Positions 48,305 to 57,193 of a stretch of DNA of 64,000 nt are shown here, in pieces (the stretch's first letter is position 1; every line of letters begins with the position of its first letter). Source of the stretch: Curtobacterium sp. VKM Ac-2922 (GTDB lineage Bacteria; Actinomycetota; Actinomycetes; Actinomycetales; Microbacteriaceae); NCBI RefSeq assembly GCF_022815645.1, contig NZ_JALGRO010000011.1, forward strand, positions 62,001-126,000, given 5' to 3'. The notes under the pieces were generated by a model, which had not been told where the DNA came from, did no database searches, and was given only the letters and a program-made list of their open reading frames with translations. Position numbers and translations under genes: made by a program.

Positions 48305-49807
48305 GTGTCCCCCAGTTCCTCTCTCCTCCACCGCCCTCGGGCCGGTGACCACCCTCCGCGTCTCTCCGAAGCATGGATGGCGCTCGCCGGGCTGTCGGCG
48401 GTGTTCCTGTTCGAGATGCTCGACAACTCCGTCCTCAACGTCGCGCTGCCGACGATCGGCCGCGAGCTCGGGTCCTCGACCACGGGCCTACAGTGGGTCG
48501 CGGGCGCCTACTCCGTCGCGTTCGGCGGGCTCATGCTGCTGTTCGGTGCCGTCGCTGATCGCTTCGGCCGTCGCCGGGTGATGCTGGTCGGGCTCGTCCT
48601 GCTGGCCCTGGCGAGCCTCGCCACGGCGGCGGTCACGACGACCGAGCAGCTGATCGCCGTGCGGGTCGTCATGGGCGTCGCCGCCGCGATGACCACCCCG
48701 GGGTCGATGTCGCTGGCGTTCCGGTTGTTCGACGACGAGGGGCTGCGGGTCCGCGCGCTGACGGTGATCTCGACCGCGGGACTGGTCGGGTTGGCGATCG
48801 GTCCGACGATCGGCGGGTTCGTGTTGGCAGTCGCTCCGTGGCAGGTGCTGCTGCTGGCCGACGTGCCGATCGCGGTGCTCGCGTGGATCGGCATCCGGCT
48901 CGGCATCGACCGTGATGACGCGGCCGGACTCCGGCCCGACCCGGTCGACGTCGCGGGCGCCCTGCTCGGCACGGCGACCGTCGTGGGGGCGCTCGTGACG
49001 CCGACCGTCCTGGTCGGCTCCGGCACCACCGCCGAATGGGGATGGCTCGCCATCGTCCTGACGGTCGCGTGTGCGATCGGGTTCGTCGCACGGGAGCGGA
49101 CGGCGCAGCACCCGTTGGTGGACCTGCACCTGCTCGCCCGACCGCTGGTGTCGAGCGGCCTGGCGTTCAAGGCCGCGTCTGGATTGGCCGTCGCCGGGAT
49201 GTCCTACCTGGTCACGCTGCAGCTGCAGTTCGCCTGGGGCTGGTCGCCGGTCCTGGCTGCGCTGGGGACGCTGCCGCAGGTCGTCGTGCTGCTCGCCGGA
49301 GGCCGGTTCGTCGGACCGTTCGTCCAGCGCGTCGGCCTGGGCCGCGCAGCCTGGATCAGCGCCGCTGCGGTGGTCTCCGGCCTGGTGGTCTTCGGCGGGC
49401 TGAGCCGGTACGGGTACGGCTGGGTAGTCGTGGCGCTCGTGCTCGTCGCCGCCGGGATGCGCGTGGTCGGTGTCGTCGCCGGGGCGTCGGTCCTGACGGG
49501 CTTGCCCGCCGACCGCACCTCGGTCGGTGCCGCACTCGTCGACACCTCGAGCGAACTCGCGGCCGGTGCTGCCGTCGCCACGGCGGGCACGATCGTCGCG
49601 GCCTTCGTCAGCGGCAGCATCGCCACCACCAGCTGGACGACCGCTCGGCTGGCGGACTTCCAGGACGCCCTGACCGTGGCCGGCCTGGGGCTCGCGGCCG
49701 TCGCCGCCCTGCTCGTCGCGGTGGGGATGATCCGATCCCGCACCACCAACGACCCGGCCACCACCAACGACCCGACACCCCTCACCCTGGAGACCACCCG
49801 TGCCTGA
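48305..49807 (+). CDS. MFS transporter, DHA2 (EmrB/QacA) type
   Basis: Proton-driven drug or metabolite exporter with about 14 helices, 500 aa. Motif A is present as GAVADRFGRRRVMLVG after the second helix, and MLDNSVLNVALPTIGREL is the DHA2 motif D1 region. The start is GTG at 48305. The last codons overlap the following alpha/beta hydrolase by 8 bp, so the two are coupled. Substrate unknown. Confidence 0.92.
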   Translation: MSPSSSLLHRPRAGDHPPRLSEAWMALAGLSAVFLFEMLDNSVLNVALPTIGRELGSSTTGLQWVAGAYSVAFGGLMLLFGAVADRFGRRRVMLVGLVLLALASLATAAVTTTEQLIAVRVVMGVAAAMTTPGSMSLAFRLFDDEGLRVRALTVISTAGLVGLAIGPTIGGFVLAVAPWQVLLLADVPIAVLAWIGIRLGIDRDDAAGLRPDPVDVAGALLGTATVVGALVTPTVLVGSGTTAEWGWLAIVLTVACAIGFVARERTAQHPLVDLHLLARPLVSSGLAFKAASGLAVAGMSYLVTLQLQFAWGWSPVLAALGTLPQVVVLLAGGRFVGPFVQRVGLGRAAWISAAAVVSGLVVFGGLSRYGYGWVVVALVLVAAGMRVVGVVAGASVLTGLPADRTSVGAALVDTSSELAAGAAVATAGTIVAAFVSGSIATTSWTTARLADFQDALTVAGLGLAAVAALLVAVGMIRSRTTNDPATTNDPTPLTLETTRA

Positions 49808-50780
49808 CATCCAGACCCTGCCCCGCCCGCCGTTCGACCCCGAGTTCGAGCCCTTCCTGTCCGCGATGGACGAGCGCGGCCGCTTCCACCTGACGGCCGA
49901 GATGCTGCCGAGGATGCGACAGCTCGGCATGACCGACGAGCAGCTCGACGACGGCCTGCTCGCCCGTGGCCTGGAGCGCCGCAGCATCACCGTCCCCGGA
50001 CACCACGGCGACCCGATCGCGCTCGCCGTGATCCAGCGCATCGGACGGACGGGCACCGCAGCCTGTGCCTACGCCATCCACGGCGGCGGCATGGTGTTCG
50101 GGCACCACCTGGGCAACCTCGACTCGTACGACGACTGGCTGCTGGTGCACGACGTCGTGCTCGTCAGCCCCGACTACCGCCTGGCGCCCGAGCACCCGGA
50201 CCCCTACCCGGTCGAGGACTGCTACGCCGGCCTGGTGTGGACGGCCGAGCACGCCGACGAGCTCGGGATCGACCCCGACCGGATCGTCCTGGTCGGACAG
50301 AGCGCCGGAGCAGGCCTCGCCGCGGGCACGGCCTTGCTCGCCCGTGACCGCAGCGGCCCCGCCGTGATCGGGCAGGTCCTGGTCAGCCCCATGCTCGACG
50401 ACCGCGACGCGACCCTGTCAACTCGGCAGTTCGACGGCGTCGGCGTGGCCGACCGCGAGATGACCGGATTCGGCTGGGACGCGTACCTGGGCGACCGTCG
50501 CGGTGGCGACGCCGTGTCCGTCTACGCCGCACCTGCACGCGCCGACGACCTGACCGGGCTGCCGCCCGCGTACGTCGACTGCGGCAGCGCCGAGGTGTTC
50601 CGCGACGAGACCGTCGCCTACGCCGGCGCCCTCTGGGCCGCCGGCGTGCAGGCGGAGCTGCACGTCTGGCCGGGTGCGTTCCACGGGTCGATGAGCATGA
50701 TGCCCGAGGCGACCCTGTCCCAGCGGGCCGTCCGGGCGCTCCGGGAGTTCACCGGACGCTTGCTCGACGTGCCGGCGTGA
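49800..50780 (+). CDS. Alpha/beta hydrolase, HSL (hormone-sensitive lipase) family
   Basis: Esterase or lipase, 326 aa. The oxyanion motif HGGG lies in YAIHGGGMVFG. The nucleophile is Ser168 in GQSAGAGLA and the catalytic His295 lies in AFHGSMSM. The DYRLAPEHPDPYP segment is diagnostic of the HSL (type IV) family. GTG start at 49800, overlapping the MFS gene, so it may act on the exported compound or detoxify the same chemical. Confidence 0.9.
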   Translation: MPDIQTLPRPPFDPEFEPFLSAMDERGRFHLTAEMLPRMRQLGMTDEQLDDGLLARGLERRSITVPGHHGDPIALAVIQRIGRTGTAACAYAIHGGGMVFGHHLGNLDSYDDWLLVHDVVLVSPDYRLAPEHPDPYPVEDCYAGLVWTAEHADELGIDPDRIVLVGQSAGAGLAAGTALLARDRSGPAVIGQVLVSPMLDDRDATLSTRQFDGVGVADREMTGFGWDAYLGDRRGGDAVSVYAAPARADDLTGLPPAYVDCGSAEVFRDETVAYAGALWAAGVQAELHVWPGAFHGSMSMMPEATLSQRAVRALREFTGRLLDVPA

Positions 50781-50817
50781 CCACGGGGGCCGGCGTGGCC
50801 ACGGGGGTGGTGCCGGC

Positions 50818-51405
50818 TCACTCGTCCGGGTGCAGGCTCGTGTCGGCTGCACCGAGCCTCCAGGCCGTGAAGTGCACGGTGAGGTCGCCCCGGGACGGGG
50901 CGCAGCAGAACGGACCCGCGGTCACCGCGGCGTCCGGGTCGAGCGGCGCCACCCGCACCAGCCGCCACGGCTCGTCGTCCACCCGCGCGCGGACGGTCAG
51001 TGCGTCGCCCGAGCGGCTCGCCCGGATCGTGACCAGGCGGCCGTGCCAGCCGGGGACGGGTGACAGCGACCAGTCGGACACGCCGCGGGTGACCACGGCG
51101 CCCAGGCTGTCCTGGCCGTCGCTGCGTTCGACGCCGGCCTTGGTCCAGGTGGTGTCGTCGACCTTGACGAAGACGCCGGCCTGGTCGAACTGGGCGCTGA
51201 AGTCGAGTGGGAACGAGACCTCCATCGCGGTGTCCGGCTCGAGCGGTGCGAGCAGGGCGTGCTCGGTGTCGTGCACGAAGCCGTACGAGGTGGTGCGCCA
51301 GGCGTCGCTCCCCTCCACGGCGGTGACGCGCATGCCGTCGGCAGCGGTCTCCACGTGGGCGGGTGCGGTCGTCCAGGTGCCGGAGTTCCAGTCGATGTCG
51401 GTCAT
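50818..51405 (-). CDS. DUF1349 family protein
   Basis: 195-aa protein of the DUF1349 family, a beta-sandwich fold of the concanavalin-like type. Recognisable are the opening WNSGTWTTAP, the QFDQAGVFVKVDDTTWTKAG core and GPFCCAPSRGDLTVHF near the end. No signal peptide. Cytoplasmic role unknown. Convergent with the hydrolase gene with 37 bp between. Confidence 0.88.
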   Translation of the reverse strand: MTDIDWNSGTWTTAPAHVETAADGMRVTAVEGSDAWRTTSYGFVHDTEHALLAPLEPDTAMEVSFPLDFSAQFDQAGVFVKVDDTTWTKAGVERSDGQDSLGAVVTRGVSDWSLSPVPGWHGRLVTIRASRSGDALTVRARVDDEPWRLVRVAPLDPDAAVTAGPFCCAPSRGDLTVHFTAWRLGAADTSLHPDE

Positions 51406-51604
51406 GCACCGAACCTACGGGTGCGTGAGGTTCGGCGCGTGCTGACGACCGGTGCGTCGGTCGCGGGAAGGCTCCGAGCGCGGAACGGGCTCGGCACCGG
51501 AGCCTGAGAGCACCCGCGTCCGGTCCTCCGGGATCTCGTGGTCTGTCGGCGTACGACGGAGCGGTCCGCTGATCCTGCGGACCTCGACGACGAAGGACCC
51601 AGCC

Positions 51605-51697
51605 ATGTTCGACGGCTTCACCCCCATCAGCCTCATCATGTTCGTCGCGGCCATCGCGCTCGTCGCGGGTGGCCTGATCTCCAGCCGACGCGGCTGA
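51605..51697 (+). CDS. Possible 30-residue membrane peptide
   Basis: MFDGFTPISLIMFVAAIALV followed by AGGLISSRRG: one hydrophobic helix with a positively charged end. ATG at 51605 is preceded by AAGGA. Too short for statistics, but the pattern is that of a genuine small membrane protein. Stop is 3 bp before palindromic repeat copy 3. Confidence 0.4.
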   Translation: MFDGFTPISLIMFVAAIALVAGGLISSRRG

Positions 51698-51700
51698 CAC

Positions 51701-51744
51701 CGGACAGGAGGCCCGGTGCCAGCCCGCACCGCGCCTCCTGTCCG
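51701..51744. repeat. Dispersed palindromic repeat, copy 3 (best-preserved arms)
   Basis: CGGACAGGAGGC and GCCTCCTGTCCG are perfect 12-bp arms, extended inward by CGGTGC/GCACCG around CAGCCC. It lies after the stop of the 30-residue peptide and before the convergent isochorismatase-like gene. Confidence 0.85.
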
Positions 51745-51800
51745 ACGGTCACCGCGACCAGAGCATCACGGCCACCGGCGCGTCACGCCGACCGGCGTCG

Positions 51801-52436
51801 TCACACTGACGCGCGCGCGGCTCCCGCGGTCGCCGAGCTCACCAGGTCGTCCGGCTGCAGCGTCGCGCCGCCGCCCACGGCGGCAACCCACGTGTCAGTT
51901 GACGCGACGGCAGCGAAGTTCGAGTGCAGCAACGCCATCAGTGTCGTGTGCACCGTCTCGGCGTCCACGGAACCCGCGGCGTTGCTGATGTGGATCGCGC
52001 CGGTCGCGTCGGAGAGCACCTCGACGGCGACGCCCAGCCCCTCGGCCTCGACCGCCGATGCAAGGATGCAGTTGTTCGTCATGTAGCCGACGAGCGTGAC
52101 CGTGTCGATGCCGTGCTCGCGCAGCCAGTCGTGCAGGTCGGTGCCGGCGAAGACCGAGCCGTACTGCTTGGTGAGCGCCTTCCAGGCCGACGTGCGACGT
52201 CGCTCGATGTCCGGGTGCAGGGCGTAGCGCTGGCTCGTCGGATCGAAGACGGGGGCACCGGCACCGCCGTCGTGCTGCACGACGACCACGGGGACCTCGT
52301 TCGCTGCGGCTGCGTCGATCGCGGCGACGATGCGCGTCAGCGAGTCGGCCGGGTCCGGGAACCGGATCGTGAGCGGACCGTCGAAGTACTCCTGCTGGAC
52401 GTCGACCAGGACGAGGGCGCGGTTCGGGTGCGGCAT
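51801..52436 (-). CDS. Isochorismatase-family cysteine hydrolase
   Basis: 211 aa, nicotinamidase/isochorismatase-like fold. The catalytic Asp lies in LVDVQQEYFDGPL (Asp12), and the nucleophilic Cys in GYMTNNCILAS. A Lys in the ALTKQYGSVF segment fits the third catalytic position. The substrate class (isochorismate, nicotinamide, carbamoyl compounds) cannot be settled. Divergent from the VanZ-like gene. Confidence 0.9.
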   Translation of the reverse strand: MPHPNRALVLVDVQQEYFDGPLTIRFPDPADSLTRIVAAIDAAAANEVPVVVVQHDGGAGAPVFDPTSQRYALHPDIERRRTSAWKALTKQYGSVFAGTDLHDWLREHGIDTVTLVGYMTNNCILASAVEAEGLGVAVEVLSDATGAIHISNAAGSVDAETVHTTLMALLHSNFAAVASTDTWVAAVGGGATLQPDDLVSSATAGAARASV

Positions 52437-52507
52437 GGTGCTCCTGACGCGGATGATGATGGCGGGACCACCCCACTCTGCTCCTGCCGGCTTCGTGGGA
52501 CGATGCG

Positions 52508-53104
52508 ATGTGCTCGTTCCCGTCCCGCCCTGTCCCCCGGTCGAAGCGGACCGTCGTGTTCGGTGAGGTGCCCGCGCTGCCGGTCGTCATCCCGGTCGGA
52601 GTCGTCGTCTTCGCGCTGCTGACGGTGCGGCTGGTCGTCCGGCGACGGTGCACGCTCCCGCGCGTGGCAGTGGCTGCAGCGCTCGCCGTGTACGCGGCGG
52701 GGATCCTGGCGAACACGGTGTTCCCGGTCTTCCTGCACCCGGTGGCGAGCTCGGACCCGAAACCCCTGCCGCTGGTCGTCGTGCCCTTCGTGGACTACGA
52801 GGTCGGGGACGCGGTGATGAACATGCTCGTGTTCGTGCCGCTCGGTGTCCTGGTCTCCCTGGTGCTGGCCCGGCCGACGTGGTGGCGGGTGGTGGTGACG
52901 GCTGCGGCGATCAGTGCCGGCATCGAGATCACGCAGTTCGCCACGGCGCAGGTGGCGGCAGGCGGGCACATCGCCGACGTCAACGACTTCCTCTGGAACA
53001 CCGTGGGCGGTGGGCTCGGCTTCTGCGTCGTCGCGCTGCTGATGCAGTTCCGACGGTCCGCGCGGGTGCTGGCGCCGTTCCGCGGGCCCGAGCCGGGGGC
53101 GTGA
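52508..53104 (+). CDS. VanZ-like family membrane protein
   Basis: 198 aa, four to five helices with VanZ-type motifs: ILANTVFPVF, then DAVMNMLVFVPLGVLVSLVL and SAGIEITQFATAQVAAGGHI with the conserved DVNDFLWNTVGG. VanZ-like proteins are widespread; teicoplanin resistance by VanZ is known only in some, and this one has no van genes nearby. ATG 52508 used; a GTG at 52556 is also possible. Confidence 0.88.
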   Translation: MCSFPSRPVPRSKRTVVFGEVPALPVVIPVGVVVFALLTVRLVVRRRCTLPRVAVAAALAVYAAGILANTVFPVFLHPVASSDPKPLPLVVVPFVDYEVGDAVMNMLVFVPLGVLVSLVLARPTWWRVVVTAAAISAGIEITQFATAQVAAGGHIADVNDFLWNTVGGGLGFCVVALLMQFRRSARVLAPFRGPEPGA

Positions 53105-53108
53105 CGGG

Positions 53109-53291
53109 TCAGCCGTGGTGCCCGGCGCCGGGGTCACTCGGCGGGGGTGTCCAGGTGCTGCCCTGCATGGTGGCGGAGGGGTCCGGCACGTCACCTCGTC
53201 GGGTGCCGCCGATCCAGCCCATGAAGTGCGCCACCCAGCTGAGCACGGCGACGACGATGCAGGCGATGGTCAACCACGTGATGCTGTCCAT
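53109..53291 (-). CDS. Small membrane protein of unknown function
   Basis: 60 aa: one N-terminal helix (about 5-25, SITWLTIACIVVAVLSWVA) and a Pro/Ser/Gly-rich cytoplasmic or extracellular tail. Ends 4 bp from the convergent VanZ-like gene. No clear ribosome site; moderate support from its composition. Confidence 0.5.
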   Translation of the reverse strand: MDSITWLTIACIVVAVLSWVAHFMGWIGGTRRGDVPDPSATMQGSTWTPPPSDPGAGHHG

Positions 53292-53311
53292 GAGCGGACG
53301 CTACCGCACCG

Positions 53312-53872
53312 TCACACCGGCTGCAGCGGCTGCGGGTCACCGGCGGGCAACTCGATGCGGATCTCGTCGCCCGGTCGCACGGCCCCGCCGGCCAGGACGA
53401 CGCTCATCACGCCGCCCTTGCGCTCGACCGTGCCGTCCTCGGCCCGCCCGAGCACAGCGCGCAGCAGTCCGGGCTCGAAGTCGTTGATCTGCTGGCACGG
53501 GTTCCGCAGCCCCGTGACCCGGACCCGGGCGGCGTCGCCGAGATGCAGCACCGTCCCCTCGGGCAGGCCGAGCAGGTCGATCCCGCGGGTCGTGATGTTC
53601 TCGCCCATCTGGCCGGGCTCGACGTGGAACCCGTCCGCGGCGACCTCGTCGAAGACCTCGGCGTGGATCAGGTGCACCTGGCGCAGGTTCGGCTGCGACG
53701 GGTCGCGCGCGACCCGGGAGCGGTGTTGCACGGTGGTGCCGGCATGGGCGTCCCCCTCGATGCCCCAGCCCTCGACGAGCACGACCTCGTCGACCACCGG
53801 CTTGCTGAAGTGGTGGTCACCGTCCCGGCTCACCGCGATCACGCGCGGCCCCGCTGCCTGCTCTCCGCTCAT
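53312..53872 (-). CDS. MOSC domain protein
   Basis: 186-aa MOSC (molybdenum cofactor sulfurase C-terminal) domain protein, related to YiiM-like molybdenum cofactor carriers or sulfurtransferases. The conserved Cys lies in TGLRNPCQQIN; GQMGENITTRGIDL and ERKGGVMSVVL are also typical. ATG at 53872. No molybdopterin genes are close by. Function limited to the family level. Confidence 0.87.
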   Translation of the reverse strand: MSGEQAAGPRVIAVSRDGDHHFSKPVVDEVVLVEGWGIEGDAHAGTTVQHRSRVARDPSQPNLRQVHLIHAEVFDEVAADGFHVEPGQMGENITTRGIDLLGLPEGTVLHLGDAARVRVTGLRNPCQQINDFEPGLLRAVLGRAEDGTVERKGGVMSVVLAGGAVRPGDEIRIELPAGDPQPLQPV

Positions 53873-53929
53873 GGTCCGATCCTGGCGCAGGACCGGTGGA
53901 CACTCAATGCCCTGACTAGGGTTCGGAGC

Positions 53930-54268
53930 ATGCCTGCCGTCGTCCTGCTCGTGGTGAGCATCGTGATGCTGCTCGGCATGACCGTCGGACTGCTCTGGCG
54001 GGCCCGCGATGCGGGCTGGATGCGCGACGAGGGTCTCGTGGCGAACGTCCATCCACGCGCTGCGGTGGTCGGGTTCGTGGTCACCGGGCTGTTCGTGGCC
54101 GCGCTGGCCTTCGTCGGGGTGGTCATGATCGGCGGCGGGCACCCGGTCGAAGGGTGGGCGTGGATGGTCCTGGCATTCGTCGGTGTGGAGCTGCTCGCGC
54201 TGCAGGTCTGGGTCTTCCGGCAGCGGGTGACCGACTTCGGGGCGTCCGAGGACGAACCACCCGACTGA
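53930..54268 (+). CDS. Membrane protein with WRARD motif
   Basis: 112 aa with three helices (about 3-22, 46-68 and 76-96). The LLWRARDAGWMRDEGLVANV segment resembles the protein at 44289-44519, which lacks the third helix. ATG at 53930 has GGAG only 2 bp upstream, so it may be leaderless. Unknown function. Confidence 0.6.
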   Translation: MPAVVLLVVSIVMLLGMTVGLLWRARDAGWMRDEGLVANVHPRAAVVGFVVTGLFVAALAFVGVVMIGGGHPVEGWAWMVLAFVGVELLALQVWVFRQRVTDFGASEDEPPD

Positions 54269-54306
54269 CGGGAGGCGCGTGGCGGGCCCGCACGGGGCTT
54301 CCAGTC
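54263..54306. repeat. Dispersed palindromic repeat, copy 4 (degenerate)
   Basis: GACTGACGGGAGGCGCGTGG on one side and GGGGCTTCCAGTCC on the other, with the GGCGGGCCCGCAC centre seen also in copy 5. It overlaps the stop codon of the preceding gene. Confidence 0.65.
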
Positions 54307-54368
54307 CGACGTGTGGCCCGTGTGCCCCGCATGCGGGCGCGACAGGATCCGCCGCAGCTGCAAGCATC

Positions 54369-54854
54369 GTGCTCGTGGAGCACGACGACAGCACGGCGGT
54401 CACCGAGGAGTTCGAGGGCGGCTGGTTCGTGGTCGACGGCGAGGTCGAGTACCTGGACGACGTGGTGTGGGTCCCCGCGACGGAGCGCTCCGCGCGGATC
54501 GTCGGCGGCGAACCGCGAGCCCACGTCGGATCGACCCTGCCGCTCGCGACATCGACCGAACTCGGTCTTGCTCGACGAAGCACCGTGCGGCGGCTGTGGA
54601 CGATGCCGATCGCGATCGTCGTCGCGGCGGTGGTGTTCGGCGCGCTCGAGCTGAGCGGCGTGCCGTGGCGCAGCGACCTCGGTCGACAGCTCGTGGTCGG
54701 TGTCGCCGCCGGGATCCCCACGCTGGCCGTGGCGCTCGGTGCATGGACGCTGCTGACGCGGGACGCCGCCGGCGGTGTCGTCCGCGCGATGGGTGGGCAC
54801 CGGACGCGCGAGCAGTACGAGCGGCAGCGGGCACTGGTCGGCGACGCCGACTGA
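54369..54854 (+). CDS. Two-helix membrane protein of unknown function
   Basis: 161 aa from GTG 54369; an open frame reaches 54279 but the extra codons lie in palindromic repeat copy 4. Residues 1-70 are acidic and soluble-looking (EEFEGGWFVVDGEVEYLDDV). Two helices follow at about 78-95 and 106-128, then a basic end with THRTREQYERQRAL-like composition. No known family. Confidence 0.6.
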   Translation: MLVEHDDSTAVTEEFEGGWFVVDGEVEYLDDVVWVPATERSARIVGGEPRAHVGSTLPLATSTELGLARRSTVRRLWTMPIAIVVAAVVFGALELSGVPWRSDLGRQLVVGVAAGIPTLAVALGAWTLLTRDAAGGVVRAMGGHRTREQYERQRALVGDAD

Positions 54855-54893
54855 CCGCTACGCTCCGATCACACCGAGCCGGAGGGGGCTGCC

Positions 54894-55070
54894 GTGGTCG
54901 CATTGTCGTTCTTGGTACCGATCGTCCTGATCCTGGTCGTTGTCATGATCCTGCTGGCCGTCCACGGGTCGATGCAGCGCAGTCCGCTGCAGGACCAGCA
55001 GGACGCCGAGTGGCGAGCACGGCGCGCTGCGCGGAAGGAGACGCGCGCGGCGAAGCGGCGCGAAGGGTAG
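54894..55070 (+). CDS. Small single-helix membrane protein, charged tail
   Basis: 58 aa from a GTG at 54894 with a GGAGGGGG site. One N-terminal helix (about 2-23) is followed by a highly charged tail of Glu/Arg/Lys ending RRARRAARKETRAAKRREG-like. The strong ribosome site and clean amphipathic pattern support a real gene. Function unknown. Confidence 0.6.
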   Translation: MVALSFLVPIVLILVVVMILLAVHGSMQRSPLQDQQDAEWRARRAARKETRAAKRREG

Positions 55071-55146
55071 CGCTGGGGTTGTCGCTCGGGCTCGCGAGGG
55101 TGTACTGAGACGTGTCATCGAACCGGAGGTCGTCAGCGCTGACCAC

Positions 55147-55530
55147 TCAGCGGAGTGCCGGGCAGTGTTCCGGTGTCGGGTGCTCGCTGATGTGGATGAC
55201 GTCGTCCAGGCGGTCTCGGGCTGCCTGCAGCTGGGCGATCTGCGAGCTGATGCGGTCGCGTTCGCCGACCAGCAGCGCGGCGCTCTCCGCCGTGGCCACG
55301 CCGGCGTCGACGCACGGCAGCAGCTGCGCGATCGTCCTACTTGCCAGTCCCGCGGCGTACAGCTGCTGGACCAGGAGCACCCGGTCGACGGCCTGGAGGT
55401 CGTAGGTCCGCTGCCCGGACGCCGTGCGATCGGGCAGCAGCAGCCCTTGCTCTCCGTAGTACCGCAGCGACCGCACGCTCACACCGGCGCGGGCCGCCAG
55501 GTCCCCGATGCGCATCCGTTCGTCGATCAC
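55147..55530 (-). CDS. MerR-family transcriptional regulator
   Basis: 127 aa (GTG 55530 with AGGGG 7 bp upstream; an ATG at 55515 also fits). Winged helix-turn-helix MRIGDLAARAGVSVRSLRYY, then the GLLLPDRTASGQRTY wing and a coiled coil ending SEHPTPEHCPALR. Cys near the end could bind metal or sense redox, but the family standard positions are not clear. Divergent from an SDR gene 78 bp away, its probable target. Confidence 0.9.
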   Translation of the reverse strand: MIDERMRIGDLAARAGVSVRSLRYYGEQGLLLPDRTASGQRTYDLQAVDRVLLVQQLYAAGLASRTIAQLLPCVDAGVATAESAALLVGERDRISSQIAQLQAARDRLDDVIHISEHPTPEHCPALR

Positions 55531-55608
55531 GACTTGCCCCTGACGTCCATGTGAGGTCTTAGCGTACCCGAGTCGGACCGGGAGAGGCCCGGTCGACAGG
55601 AGGACACC

Positions 55609-56313
55609 ATGGACATCACCGGATCGGTCGCACTCGTCACCGGATCGAACCGCGGCATCGGACGCCGGTTCGTCACCGCGCTGCTCGAGCGCGGTGCGGC
55701 CAAGGTCTACGCGACCGCTCGCCGGCCTGAACTCATCGACGTCCCGGGTGTCGAGGTGCTGCCCCTCGACATCACGGACGCCGCCTCGGTCGCCGCGGCG
55801 GCTGAACGCGCGGGCGACGTCACCCTGCTGGTGAACAACGCCGGCATCTCGACGCAGTCGTCCTTGCTGACCGATGACCTCGACGACCTGCGCCGCCAGC
55901 TGGACACGCACCTGTGGGGCACGCTCGCGACGACCCGGGCCTTCGCGCCCGCGATCGAGCGGAACGGCGGCGGCACGATCGTCAACGTCCTGTCGGCGCT
56001 GTCGTGGTTCTCGTACCCCGGCTCGGGCAGTTACGCCATCGCGAAGGCGGCGGAGTGGAACATGACGAACGCCGTCCGTCTGGAACTCGCGCCCAGGGGC
56101 ATCAGCGTGCAGGCGCTGCACCTCGGAGCGGCGGACACCGACATGATGGCGGGCTTCGACGGCCCCATGGTCGACCCAGCCGAGGTCGCCGCTGCCGCGC
56201 TCGACGGCGTCGAGCGCGATGCGTTCGAGGTCGTCGTCGACGACTGGAGTGCCATGGTCAAGGCGTCCCTGGCGGCCGACCCAGCCGCGCTGTACGCGCA
56301 GATCACCGCCTGA
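55609..56313 (+). CDS. Short-chain dehydrogenase/reductase
   Basis: 234-aa NAD(P)-dependent oxidoreductase of the classical SDR family. TGSNRGIGRR at residues 11-20 binds the cofactor; NNAG follows, and the catalytic Tyr142 and Lys146 lie in SYAIAKAAEWN. An AGGAGG site precedes the ATG. Likely controlled by the divergent MerR regulator. Substrate unknown. Confidence 0.93.
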   Translation: MDITGSVALVTGSNRGIGRRFVTALLERGAAKVYATARRPELIDVPGVEVLPLDITDAASVAAAAERAGDVTLLVNNAGISTQSSLLTDDLDDLRRQLDTHLWGTLATTRAFAPAIERNGGGTIVNVLSALSWFSYPGSGSYAIAKAAEWNMTNAVRLELAPRGISVQALHLGAADTDMMAGFDGPMVDPAEVAAAALDGVERDAFEVVVDDWSAMVKASLAADPAALYAQITA

Positions 56314-56320
56314 GCTGCGC

Positions 56321-56363
56321 AGACGGGAGGCGCGTGGCGGGCCCGCACCGGGCCTCCTGTCCG
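56321..56363. repeat. Dispersed palindromic repeat, copy 5
   Basis: AGACGGGAGGCGCGTGGCGG with GGCCTCCTGTCCG opposite, around GCCCGCACC. Located between the convergent ends of the two SDR genes. Confidence 0.8.
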
Positions 56364-56376
56364 GCGGTGGCCGGGT

Positions 56377-57168
56377 TCAGTGCTCGGCCGTCACCATGGC
56401 GGACATCCGCGCCATCAGCCCACGCGGCACGAACCGGTGCGCGTTCGCGATCACCGCGTTGCCGACACCCGACACGACCGTCGGTCCACCGGCACGACCG
56501 AAGGCCCGCAGGCCGACGGCGGCGACCTGCTCGGCGCTCTGCCGGCCGCTCTGCATGACGTTGCCGCCACCGGCCGCGTCGAAGAACCCGGTGTCGGTCG
56601 GACCGGGGCACAGCGCCAGCACCCGGACGCCGGAACCCCGTGTCTCCTGCCAGAGCGCCTCGGTCAGCGAGAGCACGAACGCCTTCGTCGCGCCGTAGAC
56701 ACCCATGCCCGGCGTCGGCTGGAACGACGCGGTCGACGCGATCGTCATCACGCCACCGACACGGCGCTCGAGCATCGCGGGCAGGAACGCGTGCACCAGA
56801 CGGGTCAGCGCGGTGCAGTTGAGTGCGAGCTGCGTCCGGATGCGCTCGTCCGTCGTGTCGACGAACGGCCCGTGCGCACCGACACCGGCGTTCGCGACCA
56901 GGATGTCCACGCGCGTGCCTTGCATCGCGTCGATGACGTCGTCGACGCCGGCGTCGGTCGCCAGGTCCGCCACGAGCACCTCGGCGCGGACGCGATGGTC
57001 ACGTCGGATGCGGGCCGCGAGGGCCTCGAGTCGGTCGGCGGACCGCGCGACCAGGACGACGTCGCTGCCGGCGCGGGCGAGTCCGAGCGCGAGGGCCTCG
57101 CCGATGCCGCCGCTGGCTCCGGTGACCAGGGCGCGACGGGAACGGAAGGGGTGCTTCGGGGGTGTCAT
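56377..57168 (-). CDS. Short-chain dehydrogenase/reductase
   Basis: 263-aa SDR. Cofactor motif TGASGGIGEAL at residues 17-27, NAGVGAHGPF, and catalytic Tyr158/Lys162 in YGATKAFVLSLTEAL. Similar to the DltE/short-chain reductases of the fatty-acid-like type. It is convergent with the SDR at 55609 and is only distantly similar to it, so not a recent duplication. Confidence 0.92.
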   Translation of the reverse strand: MTPPKHPFRSRRALVTGASGGIGEALALGLARAGSDVVLVARSADRLEALAARIRRDHRVRAEVLVADLATDAGVDDVIDAMQGTRVDILVANAGVGAHGPFVDTTDERIRTQLALNCTALTRLVHAFLPAMLERRVGGVMTIASTASFQPTPGMGVYGATKAFVLSLTEALWQETRGSGVRVLALCPGPTDTGFFDAAGGGNVMQSGRQSAEQVAAVGLRAFGRAGGPTVVSGVGNAVIANAHRFVPRGLMARMSAMVTAEH

Positions 57169-57193
57169 GCACCCTGCCTACACGGTGGTCCGG

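Noticed and set aside
52508..53104. VanZ-like gene considered as glycopeptide resistance
   Set aside because: VanZ-like membrane proteins are common and no vanHAX-type genes are nearby; the ddl at 29656 is far away and looks like an ordinary ligase.
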